DNA from: Echinimonas agarilytica
GTDB taxonomy: Bacteria; Pseudomonadota; Gammaproteobacteria; Enterobacterales; Neiellaceae
Length of the DNA: 64,000 nucleotides
Reading direction: 5' to 3'
NCBI RefSeq assembly: GCF_023703465.1
Contig: NZ_JAMQGP010000001.1
Span: forward strand, 806,001-870,000
In this document: positions 46,321-55,818 of the stretch, in pieces
Layout: every line of letters starts with the position of its first letter
How positions within the stretch are numbered: the stretch's first letter is position 1
The notes under the pieces: generated by a model
What the model was told of the DNA's origin: nothing
Database searches by the model: none
What the model saw: only the letters and a program-made list of their open reading frames with translations
Position numbers and translations under genes: made by a program

Positions 46321-46851
46321 TTAGCTTTCTTGGTAGCGTTTGGCACTTTCCAAGATTTCTGCACGAGCAGCGGCTGCGTCAGCCCAGCCTTCAACTTTAA
46401 CCCACTTGCCAGCTTCGAGCGCTTTATAGTTCTCGAAGAAGTGCTGGATTTGGTTTTTAAGAAGCTCTGAAACATCATCGATATCTTTGATGTCTTCGTA
46501 GTCTTTGCTCATTTTTGTATGAGGGACTGCAATGATTTTTGCATCTTCACCAGACTCGTCAGTCATGTTCAATACGCCAACTGGACGACAGCGAATCACA
46601 GAGCCCGCGAGAAGTGGGTGTGGTGTTTGAACCAATACATCAACTGGGTCACCGTCTAAAGACAATGTCTTGTTCACGTAACCGTAGTTTGCTGGGTAAA
46701 ACATTGGAGCAGTCATCAAACGGTCAACGAATAAAGCGCCGCTATCTTTGTCTACTTCATATTTAATTGGGTCAGCGTTTGCTGGGATTTCAATGATCAC
46801 ATAGATGTCATCAGGCAATTCTTTGCCAGCAGGTACATCGTTCAGGCTCAT
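46321..46851 (-). CDS. ppa: Inorganic pyrophosphatase
   Basis: A family I soluble pyrophosphatase (176 aa) that hydrolyses PPi, driving biosynthetic reactions. Active-site and Mg-binding segments are intact: [34 protein letters not shown] with three Asp, and KDYEDIKDI. The ATG at 46851 gives the standard N-terminus and has AAGGAA upstream; an extension to 46881 lacks conservation. It lies 86 nt downstream of fbp with a hairpin that may contain its own promoter. Confidence 0.95.
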   Translation of the reverse strand: MSLNDVPAGKELPDDIYVIIEIPANADPIKYEVDKDSGALFVDRLMTAPMFYPANYGYVNKTLSLDGDPVDVLVQTPHPLLAGSVIRCRPVGVLNMTDESGEDAKIIAVPHTKMSKDYEDIKDIDDVSELLKNQIQHFFENYKALEAGKWVKVEGWADAAAARAEILESAKRYQES

Positions 46852-46888
46852 GTTGGATTCCTTGACTAGAAAAATAAGCATTGGTTAT

Positions 46889-46910
46889 GTCGCAGCATTA
46901 TAGCTGCGAC
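46889..46910. promoter_or_regulatory. Hairpin carrying a TATAAT element upstream of ppa
   Basis: GTCGCAGC/GCTGCGAC is a perfect 8-bp inverted repeat. On the minus strand its loop edge reads TATAAT, a consensus -10 box ~45 nt before the ppa start. It may act as fbp 3'-end structure and as part of a ppa promoter. No strong -35 was seen. Confidence 0.45.
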
Positions 46911-46937
46911 AGTTTTGAATTCCAGCAGCTTATGCGT

Positions 46938-47951
46938 TTAATCTTTGAACTCTTCCATGAATCGTTCCGCGTCGGCCACCATGTTGCTCGATCCTACAAA
47001 ATAGGGCACTCGCTGATGAAGTTCCGTAGGAATGATGTCCATGATTCTGCTGTAGCCATCAGAAGCGCTGCCGCCTGCTTGCTCTGCAATAAATGCCATT
47101 GGGTTACATTCATATAATAGGCGGAGTTTACCTTGCGGTGCACTTTGGGTGGTGGGGTACATGTAAATACCACCTTTGAGCATGTTGCGATGAAAATCAG
47201 AAACCAGTGAACCAATATAACGTGATGTATATGGGCGGCTGGTTGCTTCATCGTTTTCTTGGCAATATTTCAGATATTTTTTCACACCTGTTGGAAATTT
47301 AATGTAGTTGCCTTCATTGATGGAGTACATTTTTCCGTCTTTGGGCATGGTTAAATTTGGATGAGAGAGTGCGAATACGCCCAACGTAGGGTCATAGGTA
47401 AATCCGTTTACGCCATTGCCGGTGGTGTAAACCAACATGGTTGAGGAGCCATAAATGACGTAGCCTGCTGCAACTTGGTTGCGGCCAGGTTGAAGGAAAT
47501 CTGCTGCTGACACAGGTTCGCCAACCGGAGTAATGCGGCGGAAAATAGAAAAAATAGTACCGACAGAAACGTTTACATCAATATTCGATGAACCATCAAG
47601 TGGATCCATTAATACAACATATTTGGCGTTGCGTCCGCGTTCTCCAGAAAATGCTACGTATTCATCTTCTTCTTCTGAAGCGATACCACAGACTTCACCG
47701 CGGGCTTCGAGTGCGGCTTTAAACTTGTCATTTGCGAATACATCGAGTTTTTGTTGGGCTTCACCCTGCACATTTTCTTGGCCTGCAGCTCCAATAATGT
47801 CGGGAGATAGGCCTGCGCGGTTGATTTCACGGTTAACGATTTTTGCTGCAAGACGGATAGCACTAATAAGAGAGGAGAGTTCACCGGTTGCATGTGGAAA
47901 AGCGTGTTGTTGTTGGACGATAAATTCGCCCAGCGTTGTCATTCCTGCCAT
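46938..47951 (-). CDS. fbp: Fructose-1,6-bisphosphatase class I
   Basis: Gluconeogenic enzyme that hydrolyses fructose 1,6-bisphosphate. [39 protein letters not shown] (metal and phosphate site) and [14 protein letters not shown] with the [16 protein letters not shown]-terminal region are nearly identical to E. coli Fbp, and the length (337 aa) agrees. The ATG at 47951 has AAGGAT at proper distance; an in-frame ATG at 47942 matches the E. coli start more closely and is possible. Confidence 0.96.
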   Translation of the reverse strand: MAGMTTLGEFIVQQQHAFPHATGELSSLISAIRLAAKIVNREINRAGLSPDIIGAAGQENVQGEAQQKLDVFANDKFKAALEARGEVCGIASEEEDEYVAFSGERGRNAKYVVLMDPLDGSSNIDVNVSVGTIFSIFRRITPVGEPVSAADFLQPGRNQVAAGYVIYGSSTMLVYTTGNGVNGFTYDPTLGVFALSHPNLTMPKDGKMYSINEGNYIKFPTGVKKYLKYCQENDEATSRPYTSRYIGSLVSDFHRNMLKGGIYMYPTTQSAPQGKLRLLYECNPMAFIAEQAGGSASDGYSRIMDIIPTELHQRVPYFVGSSNMVADAERFMEEFKD

Positions 47952-48183
47952 AACTAATAGATCCTTTTTAATTTACGAAATTGGCTTTTATTGTTTTAGT
48001 TTTATATTCACCTTGTTTATTGTGACTCAAATCTCATATTTTTCGACAGTTGAGTTAATTAATTGTTATTAAATTACTTTTCAAACGAGTGTTCGATTTT
48101 ATTTGCTACAAATCTGGCGGTATTCGATGTGCTCATGCAGTGTTAGAATCTAACTTCATTAGAACAAGTGGTTACTTAACTTC

Positions 48184-49548
48184 ATGCATATTCATATTCT
48201 TGGAATTTGTGGCACATTCATGGGCGGTGTTGCCGCATTGGCGAAGGCGCTTGGCCATCAAGTCACAGGCTCAGACGCCAACGTCTATCCGCCAATGTCG
48301 ACTCAATTAACTGAGCTTGGAATTGAGCTTACACAAGGGTATGACCCAAGCCAATTGGACCCAAAGCCTGATTTAGTGGTTATTGGCAACGCCATGTCGC
48401 GCGGCAATGAGGCCGTTGAAGCGGTACTCGATCAGGGCATTCCTTTTATGTCTGGCCCCGAGTGGTTGCACCGCTACTTGTTGCAAGACCGTTGGGTTTT
48501 AGCCGTATCAGGAACTCACGGTAAAACAACAACATCCAGCATGCTGGCTTGGTTGTTGGAGTATGCAGGTATGAAACCGGGTTTTCTTATTGGCGGTATT
48601 CCACAGAACTTTGGCTTATCTGCGCGCTTAGGCGACTCGCCTTTTTTTGTTGTAGAGGCTGATGAATATGACTCAGCATTTTTCGATAAACGTTCCAAAT
48701 TTGTTCACTACCACCCTCGGACTTTGATCCTCAACAACCTTGAATTTGATCATGCTGATATCTTTGACGACCTTGCTGCCATTGAGCGACAGTTTCACCA
48801 TTTAGTGCGGATTGTTCCGGGGTCAGGGCGAATCATTGCGCCTGAGGATGAACCTGCACTGCAACGTGTGTTGGAACAAGGCTGTTGGAGCGAACAGGAA
48901 TCTTTAGGGGCAGACGCTTCCGATTGGGGATACCGGCTGGAACAAAGTGACGGTTCGTGTTTTAGCGTTCGCCATAAAAGTCAGTGGTACGGGCCTGTAA
49001 AGTGGAACTTAATGGGTGAGCACAATGTGCGCAATGCGGTGATGGCCATTGCTGCGGCTCGCCATGTTGGTGTGACGCCGGATGTGTCTACTGCAGGTTT
49101 GGTGGACTACATTAATACCAAGCGTCGAATGGAGTTGCGAGGCAATGTGGCGGGGGTCAAAGTATTTGATGATTTTGCTCACCACCCAACGGCCATCGCC
49201 ACAACCATTGAAGGTCTTAGAAATCATATGACCGAAGGTCGCTTAATTGCCGTTTTAGAGCCGCGTTCAAACACCATGAAGATGGGCGTTCACCAACAAA
49301 CATTGGCTGCCAGTTTACAAGGAGCTGACCAAGTCTTTTTATTTCAGCCTTCAGGACTGAACTGGTCAACGGATGAACTCGTAAGTGAGCTCAACTGCAG
49401 TGCGCATATTGCGGATGACATTGATGCTTTGGTGCAGTCGATCACAGCCATGGCATCGCCACAAGACAACATACTTGTCATGAGTAATGGCGGGTTTGGC
49501 GGTATTCACGAGAAAATTCTGCAAGCTTTGTTAGAGAGACAGCAATGA
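48184..49548 (+). CDS. mpl: UDP-N-acetylmuramate:L-alanyl-gamma-D-glutamyl-meso-diaminopimelate ligase
   Basis: The cell-wall recycling ligase that joins recovered tripeptide to UDP-MurNAc. [20 protein letters not shown] is the Mpl/MurC Rossmann start, [16 protein letters not shown] the ATP P-loop, and [18 protein letters not shown] plus [18 protein letters not shown] are Mpl-specific forms of Mur ligase motifs. Length (454 aa) is normal. It starts the mpl-ubiX-hpt cluster and overlaps ubiX by 4 nt. Confidence 0.95.
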   Translation: MHIHILGICGTFMGGVAALAKALGHQVTGSDANVYPPMSTQLTELGIELTQGYDPSQLDPKPDLVVIGNAMSRGNEAVEAVLDQGIPFMSGPEWLHRYLLQDRWVLAVSGTHGKTTTSSMLAWLLEYAGMKPGFLIGGIPQNFGLSARLGDSPFFVVEADEYDSAFFDKRSKFVHYHPRTLILNNLEFDHADIFDDLAAIERQFHHLVRIVPGSGRIIAPEDEPALQRVLEQGCWSEQESLGADASDWGYRLEQSDGSCFSVRHKSQWYGPVKWNLMGEHNVRNAVMAIAAARHVGVTPDVSTAGLVDYINTKRRMELRGNVAGVKVFDDFAHHPTAIATTIEGLRNHMTEGRLIAVLEPRSNTMKMGVHQQTLAASLQGADQVFLFQPSGLNWSTDELVSELNCSAHIADDIDALVQSITAMASPQDNILVMSNGGFGGIHEKILQALLERQQ

Positions 49549-50180
49549 GTTCATTTAAATCACCCATCACACTGGCCTTTACCGGCGCTTCCGGAGCGCC
49601 CTATGGGTTGCGACTGCTGGAGTGTTTAGTGGCCGCAAATCACCAAGTGTTTGTCTTGGTGTCAGGTGCCGCACGCGTTGTGCTCGACACCGAAAGCCAA
49701 TTTAAATTGCCGTCGTCACCCGATCGAGCAACGTCCATGTTGGTGGACTATTTCAAAGCGAAAGAAGGCCAAATTCAAGTCTTTGGCAAAGAGCAGTGGT
49801 TTTCGCCCGTTGCATCAGGTTCGGCTGCGCCCAAACAAATGGTGGTGTGTCCGTGCAGCACTGGCTCGTTGGCTGCAATTGCCTTGGGCTCCAGTGACAA
49901 TTTAATTGAAAGAGCTGCTGATGTGGTGATTAAAGAACGAGGCCAACTCATTCTCGTTCCGCGCGAAACACCTTTTTCGCCCATCCATTTGGAGCACATG
50001 TTATCCCTCGCTAAACTGGGGGTAACGATCATGCCGGCGGCACCCGGATTTTATCAAAACCCGAAAAGCATTGATGACTTGGTTGATTTTATAGTGGCTA
50101 GAATCTTAGATCACTTAGGCCTAGACCAAACATTAATGCCTCGCTGGGGTTATCACCAAAGCGGAGATCTAAATGATTGA
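49545..50180 (+). CDS. ubiX: Flavin prenyltransferase UbiX
   Basis: Makes prenylated FMN for the UbiD decarboxylase in ubiquinone synthesis. [45 protein letters not shown] and [16 protein letters not shown] are the conserved FMN- and dimethylallyl-phosphate-binding segments. The ATG overlaps mpl by 4 nt, and the end overlaps the hpt start by 8 nt, showing translational coupling. UbiD is not in the window. Confidence 0.95.
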   Translation: MSSFKSPITLAFTGASGAPYGLRLLECLVAANHQVFVLVSGAARVVLDTESQFKLPSSPDRATSMLVDYFKAKEGQIQVFGKEQWFSPVASGSAAPKQMVVCPCSTGSLAAIALGSSDNLIERAADVVIKERGQLILVPRETPFSPIHLEHMLSLAKLGVTIMPAAPGFYQNPKSIDDLVDFIVARILDHLGLDQTLMPRWGYHQSGDLND

Positions 50181-50703
50181 ACATAAAATTGAGCCACTGA
50201 TTGAAGCAGATACACTGTTGGCTCGGGTAAAAGAGCTCGGGGATGAGATCAGCACCTACTATGCGGGCAGTGAGCATGTCATTTTGGTGGGATTACTCAG
50301 AGGCTCGGTCATTTTTCTTGCCGACTTAGCACGTGCTATAGAGCAGCCTGTGACGTTGGATTTCATGACAGTGTCGAGCTATGGCAGCGGTATGAGTACA
50401 ACCAAAGATGTTAAGGTACTCAAAGATCTCGATGAAGACATAGAAGGCGCTGACGTCTTATTAGTAGAAGACATTGTTGACTCAGGGCATACCTTGAGCA
50501 AAGTGTTAGCTATGCTTGCATTGCGCAATCCCCGCTCATTAAAAGTATGTACATTACTGGATAAACCTTCTGGGCGGGAGGTAGATGTGAATATTAAATG
50601 GGCAGGCTTTGAAGTGCCAGACACCTTCGTAGTGGGCTATGGAATTGATTATAGCCAGCGCTATCGTAATTTACCTTATTTAGGTAAAGTCATACCTCTA
50701 TAA
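50173..50703 (+). CDS. hpt: Hypoxanthine phosphoribosyltransferase
   Basis: Purine-salvage enzyme converting hypoxanthine (and guanine) with PRPP to IMP/GMP. It has [13 protein letters not shown], the PRPP-binding [14 protein letters not shown] and the C-terminal [17 protein letters not shown]. At 176 aa it is of normal length. Gene order hpt then a YadG/YadH-type ABC exporter is like E. coli, where can sits between. Starts within the end of ubiX. Confidence 0.95.
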   Translation: MIEHKIEPLIEADTLLARVKELGDEISTYYAGSEHVILVGLLRGSVIFLADLARAIEQPVTLDFMTVSSYGSGMSTTKDVKVLKDLDEDIEGADVLLVEDIVDSGHTLSKVLAMLALRNPRSLKVCTLLDKPSGREVDVNIKWAGFEVPDTFVVGYGIDYSQRYRNLPYLGKVIPL

Positions 50704-50715
50704 CAAATCAACACC

Positions 50716-50738
50716 TGCCTGTGGTTTGCACACAGGCA
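50716..50738 (+). other. Hairpin after hpt
   Basis: TGCCTGTG/CACAGGCA 8-bp stem with a 7-nt loop in the short gap before the ABC transporter gene. No T-run, so read-through into the exporter genes is likely. Confidence 0.5.
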
Positions 50739-50761
50739 CTTTCCTCCTCACAGGACACTAA

Positions 50762-51682
50762 ATGAAAGCCATTGATATCAGGGGCCTCACCAAAACGTAT
50801 GAAAATGGTGTGCAGGCTCTCAAAGGAGTTGATCTTTGTGTTGAACAAGGTGACTTCTACGCATTGCTCGGCCCCAATGGCGCGGGTAAATCAACCACCA
50901 TCGGAATTTTAAGCTCATTAGTCACGAAAACCTCCGGTGAGGTTTCAATTTTTGGACATAGTATCGACACCGCGTTAGAAAAAGCGAAAAGCTGTTTAGG
51001 GCTGGTGCCGCAAGAATTTAACTTCAATCAGTTTGAAACGCTCGAACAAATCGTCGTCAACCAAGCGGGTTACTACGGAGTACCTCGCCGCACGGCGCTA
51101 GAACGTGCAGAAAAGTACCTGACTCAATTGGAGTTATTCGACAAACGTCATCACCGAGCAAGAGAGCTCTCGGGGGGCATGAAACGCCGTTTAATGATTG
51201 CTAGAGCCTTGATGCATGAACCAGAAATGCTGATTTTAGATGAGCCGACTGCGGGCGTAGATATCGAAATTCGTCGCGGTATGTGGGACTTTTTAAAAGA
51301 CATTAATAATGATGGTAAAACCATTATTCTCACCACTCACTATTTAGAAGAAGCTGAAACGTTATGCCGCAATATTGGCATTATTAATTCAGGTGAGATC
51401 GTCGTGAATACCAGCATGCAAGAGTTGCTGGCATCGCTCAATATGGAAACCTTCATTTTAGACTTGTCTCAAGCCGCTACCGCAGCCGTGCTTGAAGGGT
51501 TCGAACACAGGGTGGTAGGTACCAAGTCACTTGAAGTCGATGTGGCAAAAGAAATGGGAATGAACCGCGTGTTTGCCCAGTTGGACCAGCAAGGGATTCA
51601 AGTGCTAAGTATGCGTAACAAAGCGAATCGGTTAGAAGAGTTATTTGTGTCGATGGTTGAGCAGGGGCGAAATAAATCATGA
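50762..51682 (+). CDS. yadG: ABC exporter ATP-binding protein, YadG type
   Basis: A 306-aa ABC ATPase with Walker A GPNGAGKST, signature LSGGMKRR, Walker B MLILDEPTAGVD and switch TTHYLEEAE, followed by an ~80-residue C-terminal extension typical of the CcmA/YadG drug- or lipid-exporter type. The substrate is unknown. It overlaps the permease gene by 4 nt. AGGACACT lies just before the ATG. Confidence 0.9.
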   Translation: MKAIDIRGLTKTYENGVQALKGVDLCVEQGDFYALLGPNGAGKSTTIGILSSLVTKTSGEVSIFGHSIDTALEKAKSCLGLVPQEFNFNQFETLEQIVVNQAGYYGVPRRTALERAEKYLTQLELFDKRHHRARELSGGMKRRLMIARALMHEPEMLILDEPTAGVDIEIRRGMWDFLKDINNDGKTIILTTHYLEEAETLCRNIGIINSGEIVVNTSMQELLASLNMETFILDLSQAATAAVLEGFEHRVVGTKSLEVDVAKEMGMNRVFAQLDQQGIQVLSMRNKANRLEELFVSMVEQGRNKS

Positions 51683-52452
51683 GTATGCAAGTGAATCTGA
51701 TTGCTCTGCAAAGTATTGTTCGTAAAGAATGCACTCGCTTCTTACGGATCTGGGTGCAAACCCTCGTACCGCCAGCCATTACAACAACGTTATATTTTGT
51801 GATTTTTGGGAATCTCATCGGTAGTCGCGTGGGGCAGATGGGCGGCTTTAGCTACATGGATTATATTGTTCCGGGGCTCATCATGATGAGTGTGATCACG
51901 AGTTCGTATTCCAATGTGGCTTCGTCGTTTTTCTCAGCCAAATTTCAACGCAATATTGAAGAGTTGTTAGTTGCGCCTGTGCCCAATTGGGTGATTGTCT
52001 TGGGCTATGTGCTTGGAGGAATGACGCGTGGTTTGTTAGTGGGTAGCATTGTGACCATCGTGTCTTTGTTTTTCACCGACATTCATATCCAGAATTTCGC
52101 CATTGTTGTGCTCGTGATTTTAATGACCTCTATGTTGTTTGCCTTGGGAGGTTTGTTCAATGCCTTATTTGCTAAAACATTTGACGACATTAGCATTATT
52201 CCAACATTTATTTTAACGCCATTGACCTACCTCGGCGGTGTTTTTTACTCCATTTCCATGTTGCCTGAATTTTGGCAATGGGTGTCTAAACTCAATCCTG
52301 TGGTCTACATGGTGAACACATTCCGTTATGGTTTTTTGGGAGTGAGTGATATTCCTGTATTGCCTTCTATTTTAATGGTTTTGGCGATGACGGTGATTTT
52401 ATTCGCGGTGATTATGGGAATGCTCAAGCGCGGCACAGGAATTAGAAGTTAA
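51679..52452 (+). CDS. yadH: ABC-2 type exporter permease, YadH type
   Basis: 257 aa with six predicted membrane helices and ABC-2 permease motifs (VPGLIMMSVITSSYSNVASSFF, LSPLTYLGG-like TPLTYLGGVFYS, LNPVVYMVNTFRYGFLG). It forms the membrane pore of the exporter with the preceding ATPase. It overlaps that gene by 4 nt and the following methyltransferase-like gene by 1 nt, so all three are translationally coupled. Confidence 0.9.
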   Translation: MSMQVNLIALQSIVRKECTRFLRIWVQTLVPPAITTTLYFVIFGNLIGSRVGQMGGFSYMDYIVPGLIMMSVITSSYSNVASSFFSAKFQRNIEELLVAPVPNWVIVLGYVLGGMTRGLLVGSIVTIVSLFFTDIHIQNFAIVVLVILMTSMLFALGGLFNALFAKTFDDISIIPTFILTPLTYLGGVFYSISMLPEFWQWVSKLNPVVYMVNTFRYGFLGVSDIPVLPSILMVLAMTVILFAVIMGMLKRGTGIRS

Positions 52453-53177
52453 TGAGTGGCGATTCAAAACCAATTGTCAGTAATCAAGAAGGTTGTCATG
52501 ACGGTTTACTCAAACGTTTGGAGCGTCATTTAGCGCACCCATTCAAAAAGCCAATTGCTGAACACACGCGCCAAGCATTTGATGAAGTCAATGAGCAGGT
52601 CAAACAATGGACAGGGCCAATTATTCTTGATGCCTGTTGTGGTGTTGGTGAAAGCACCAAAGGATTGGCTGAAGCCCATCCAGATGCCTTAGTCGTGGGT
52701 ATTGATAAGTCAGATCTTCGCATAGGAAAGGGCTTACAAGAATCGGGGCAAGGTCGTTATATTTTGATGCGCGCCGACTTAAACGACTTTTGGCGACTTG
52801 CTTGGAGTGCAGGTTGGAATGTGGCGGCACAATATGTGCTGTATCCAAACCCGTGGCCAAAGTCTGAACACTTAGGGCGTCGCTGGCATGGGGCTGGAGT
52901 ATTCCCATACATTTTGGCGTTGGGAGGGGAGTTGATTGTGCGCTCAAATTGGGACATCTACATCAACGAATTTGCTCAAGCATTGAGTGCATGCCACATC
53001 AATGCAGCGATCAGTCGTTATCCAGAAGCGGGCGAGACAATAGCACCTATGACGCCATTTGAACGCAAGTATTGGCAGTCGGGTCATTCCAGTGTGCAGG
53101 TGACATGCTCGCTGGACTCCTATCAGGCACCGGACTGGTTGGCAGCTGCATTCTTAGAGTCTATTCAGGGCAAATGA
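52452..53177 (+). CDS. TrmB-like SAM-dependent methyltransferase
   Basis: A 241-aa protein with a class I methyltransferase core: IILDACCGVGEST (SAM motif I), VVGIDKSDLRIGKG, and VLYPNPWPKSEHLGRRWHG, the counterpart of the PDPW.K..H.KRR substrate-binding motif of tRNA m7G46 methyltransferase TrmB. Its N-terminus differs from canonical TrmB, so it is probably a paralogue with another or unknown substrate. Housekeeping TrmB is expected elsewhere. It is coupled to the exporter permease by a 1-nt overlap and followed by a terminator. Confidence 0.75.
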   Translation: MSGDSKPIVSNQEGCHDGLLKRLERHLAHPFKKPIAEHTRQAFDEVNEQVKQWTGPIILDACCGVGESTKGLAEAHPDALVVGIDKSDLRIGKGLQESGQGRYILMRADLNDFWRLAWSAGWNVAAQYVLYPNPWPKSEHLGRRWHGAGVFPYILALGGELIVRSNWDIYINEFAQALSACHINAAISRYPEAGETIAPMTPFERKYWQSGHSSVQVTCSLDSYQAPDWLAAAFLESIQGK

Positions 53178-53202
53178 TGTTGCCCTGAGTGATTGAAACA
53201 GC

Positions 53203-53223
53203 GCCTCTATTGAGGCGTTTTTT
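53203..53223 (+). terminator. Terminator after the TrmB-like gene
   Basis: CGCCTC/GAGGCG stem, four-base loop, then five T. Confidence 0.85.
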
Positions 53224-53246
53224 AGGGGCGCAGAATGACGCCTATA

Positions 53247-54473
53247 CTACTTTTGGAGGTGAGTAACGTCTTGTAGGTAGCTTACAGTCTTCACATCAAT
53301 GGAGTTGAGCCGGCTTTGGTGCGTAATATACTGGCTGCTCACATGGCTTACTTCATGGCTATTCATGGCCGCAATTGCACGGGTTTCAGACAAACCAATG
53401 TTGAGAGGAGCATGAGAGAACTGCAAGTTGATATGAATGCTACCGCAGTATTCAAAGGCCTGATCCCACTCAGCTAATGCGTCGAGTAGGTATGAGAATA
53501 TCTTGCAGTAGTCACGGCTACCCTTTCTTTGGGTGAGGTGTTCGATATGCTCCAACGCTTCGAGCATATCATTTTCTAATGCAAGCCAAAGCTCATAACA
53601 CTGGTTCAAATACAGCTGTAAAATTGAGATCTCATTTATTAAATTGAGGTAGGTGTCGCCTAGAATATGCCACTGAGTTTGTTGCATCATTTGCGGTGTT
53701 GCCGCCAGAACCTTATCTTCGATTGCCTCAATCTGGTCCAGCAAATGTTCTGAATCTAATCTGATAGGGTATTCGGCTCCGCCAATTGAGCAGCAAATGA
53801 CTATCCCGGGTGCCTCTTGCTGTAAATGTCCTTCTAAAATAGAAATTTTCCCCAGCACAGCCGAGTCACTATTTTCCAATTGAATTTGTTGCGTCACTTG
53901 AGCGCTATTTTGAATTCTTGTTTTGAAAGATTGAATGCTTTTGAGTACATCGCATTCCTCCATCAGCAATTCAATGGACAATTGAGATTTTAGCTCTGAG
54001 AGTTCGGCTGTTAATACGCGTTGATGCAACATGGTTGAATTGAGAGATTTCTGAAAATGCTCAATCACAGCCCCTATGGGTTGACTAATGTTCGAGATGT
54101 TTTGCGCTAAATTTTTCAGCGTCATCTCATGCGTTGGATTTTCGATTAAGTCTGATGCATGTGCTTTAGCCGAGACTAAGTGTTGGCGAACCAAAGGATG
54201 AAAGCGATGGGCGCTATCGGAAATTTCCCACAAACCAGACAATGAATTTTCCGACCATTGTTTGAGTGCTGAGCGTGCACGAGAAAAAGCGCGTTCTGTC
54301 GCTTTGTTTTCATGGATATGTTCGTCGCAATTCAATAAAGAAATGACGGACGCATTGACGTTGATGAATTGTGATTTATAGTTTTTTAGCGCATCTCCGA
54401 ATTGTGGGAGAGAGTCTGAAAAAACGTCGGATAGAGCTTTGTAGCGCGAAGATGCTAGTGTTCGAGCCTTCAT
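53247..54473 (-). CDS. Uncharacterised helical protein (408 aa)
   Basis: ATG 54473 is preferred because AGGTG lies ~6 nt upstream; an open extension to 54524 (MTCTATKSS...) is less well supported. The protein has no signal peptide or membrane segment and is strongly predicted helical, with long heptad-like stretches (for example VLTAELSELKSQLSIELLMEE and HILGDTYLNLINEISILQLY). A short non-helical part (GIVICCSIGGAEYPIRLDS) lies mid-protein. No family recognised. It is convergent with the TrmB-like gene and divergent from the FAH gene. Confidence 0.6.
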   Translation of the reverse strand: MKARTLASSRYKALSDVFSDSLPQFGDALKNYKSQFINVNASVISLLNCDEHIHENKATERAFSRARSALKQWSENSLSGLWEISDSAHRFHPLVRQHLVSAKAHASDLIENPTHEMTLKNLAQNISNISQPIGAVIEHFQKSLNSTMLHQRVLTAELSELKSQLSIELLMEECDVLKSIQSFKTRIQNSAQVTQQIQLENSDSAVLGKISILEGHLQQEAPGIVICCSIGGAEYPIRLDSEHLLDQIEAIEDKVLAATPQMMQQTQWHILGDTYLNLINEISILQLYLNQCYELWLALENDMLEALEHIEHLTQRKGSRDYCKIFSYLLDALAEWDQAFEYCGSIHINLQFSHAPLNIGLSETRAIAAMNSHEVSHVSSQYITHQSRLNSIDVKTVSYLQDVTHLQK

Positions 54474-54711
54474 ATCTACACCTAGTTTGCATTGTTTTGA
54501 TGATTTAGTTGCTGTGCATGTCATCCATGTGCTTTTATGATTTGGAACGAATAGTGAGCGTCATCATTCACAAATCAGGTCTACGTCCTGACCTGCGATA
54601 AACACTACTTAATTTATGTGAATGACTGAATTACAAACCATTACACAAAGTGTTTGTTATATGACCAGCCCTGACAAAACAGCATGCCGGGGCACTGCAA
54701 AGGAGTCCCCA

Positions 54712-55332
54712 TTGAAATCAATTCAAATCACTCAGGCATCAATAAATACAGTGACTCCGTCAAAAATTGTGTGCATTGGCCGCAACTATGTTGAACATAT
54801 TGCAGAGCTTAACAATGAAATTCCTGAACAAGCAGTGGTGTTTGTGAAACCCAATTCTGCCATTTCAAATGAGTTGCAAGCCGTTCATCAAGAGCCTCTG
54901 CATTACGAAGGTGAGATTTGCTTTGTCGTAAAACAAGGGCGTTTCGCAGCCGTCGGATTTGGTTTGGATCTCACTAAGCGCACATTGCAAAGTAGCCTTA
55001 AAGAAAAGGGGTTACCGTGGGAGCGAGCGAAGGCGTTTAACGGAGCAGCAGTGCTGGGAAATTTTGTACCCATTAATGCAGTTTCTGATGATCTTCGTTT
55101 AGAGCTTTGGATTGATGGTTCGCTGGCGCAATCTGGCGGAGTATCACAAATGATGTATCAACCGTCTACAGTACTCAGTGACTTGGCTACTTTTATGACA
55201 CTCGAAGATGGTGATGTGGTGATGACAGGAACTCCCAAAGGTGTTGGTGTCGTTAACGCTGGCTCAACGTTTGAAGGGAAAATATTTGATGATCAGCACT
55301 TATTGTGCAGCTCTCAATGGATTGCGAAATAG
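54712..55332 (+). CDS. Fumarylacetoacetate hydrolase family protein (TTG start)
   Basis: FAH-fold enzyme (~206 aa) with KIVCIGRNYVEHIAEL, the metal-binding HYEGEICFVV, GFGLDLTKRTLQ and VVMTGTPKGVGVVNAG. Members hydrolyse or decarboxylate 2,4-diketo acids; activity here is unresolved, possibly acylpyruvase-like. AAAGGAG sits 6 nt before TTG 54712, and conserved sequence starts right there, while the upstream ATG frame (from 54622) adds 30 unconserved residues without a ribosome site. A GFA-family gene starts 6 nt later. Confidence 0.82.
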   Translation: MKSIQITQASINTVTPSKIVCIGRNYVEHIAELNNEIPEQAVVFVKPNSAISNELQAVHQEPLHYEGEICFVVKQGRFAAVGFGLDLTKRTLQSSLKEKGLPWERAKAFNGAAVLGNFVPINAVSDDLRLELWIDGSLAQSGGVSQMMYQPSTVLSDLATFMTLEDGDVVMTGTPKGVGVVNAGSTFEGKIFDDQHLLCSSQWIAK

Positions 55333-55338
55333 ATCTAA

Positions 55339-55737
55339 ATGACAGATGTGTATGATACTTCCACCAACGCAAAGTACACGCTAGCTTGCCATTGTGGTGC
55401 GGTGCAACTTCGGTTGCATTTGCCTTGCGGGATTCAAAATCCGAGGCGCTGTAACTGCTCTATATGCCGCCGTAAGGGAAGTGTTTCGGGCGCAATTGCA
55501 CAATCGGATTTAACCATTGAAAAGGGGCATGATGTTCTGAGTGGGTATCAATTCAATACTCATGTTGCAACTCACTATTTTTGTTCAAAATGTGGTGTGC
55601 ACACCCACCATCAACGGCGTTCGAATTCAAATGAATTTGGTTACAATGTGGCTTGTTTGATCGGGCTAAAACTCAGTGATGTGGAGAATGTGATGGTTAG
55701 CGACGGGGTGAGTCACCCCGCCGATCGTGGATTATAA
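55339..55737 (+). CDS. GFA/CENP-V family zinc-binding protein
   Basis: 132 aa with the metal-binding cysteine set of the glutathione-dependent formaldehyde-activating fold: C17 and C19 (ACHCGAV), C38, C40 and C43 (CNCSIC), C82 and C85 (FCSKCG). The family binds Zn and often glutathione. Many members, including this one, have no assigned reaction. It is only 6 nt downstream of the FAH enzyme, so the pair is probably one transcript. Confidence 0.88.
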   Translation: MTDVYDTSTNAKYTLACHCGAVQLRLHLPCGIQNPRRCNCSICRRKGSVSGAIAQSDLTIEKGHDVLSGYQFNTHVATHYFCSKCGVHTHHQRRSNSNEFGYNVACLIGLKLSDVENVMVSDGVSHPADRGL

Positions 55738-55818
55738 CGGACTATGTTTGCTTGATAAAAATTGAACTCGACATTCAATTTTTTTGGGGCAAATAACCTG
55801 TGTTTATTGTGTGATTGA

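Noticed and set aside
47533-48072. 179-residue + strand ORF
   Set aside because: It is antisense to fbp for most of its length, has composition typical of a reversed coding strand and no ribosome site.
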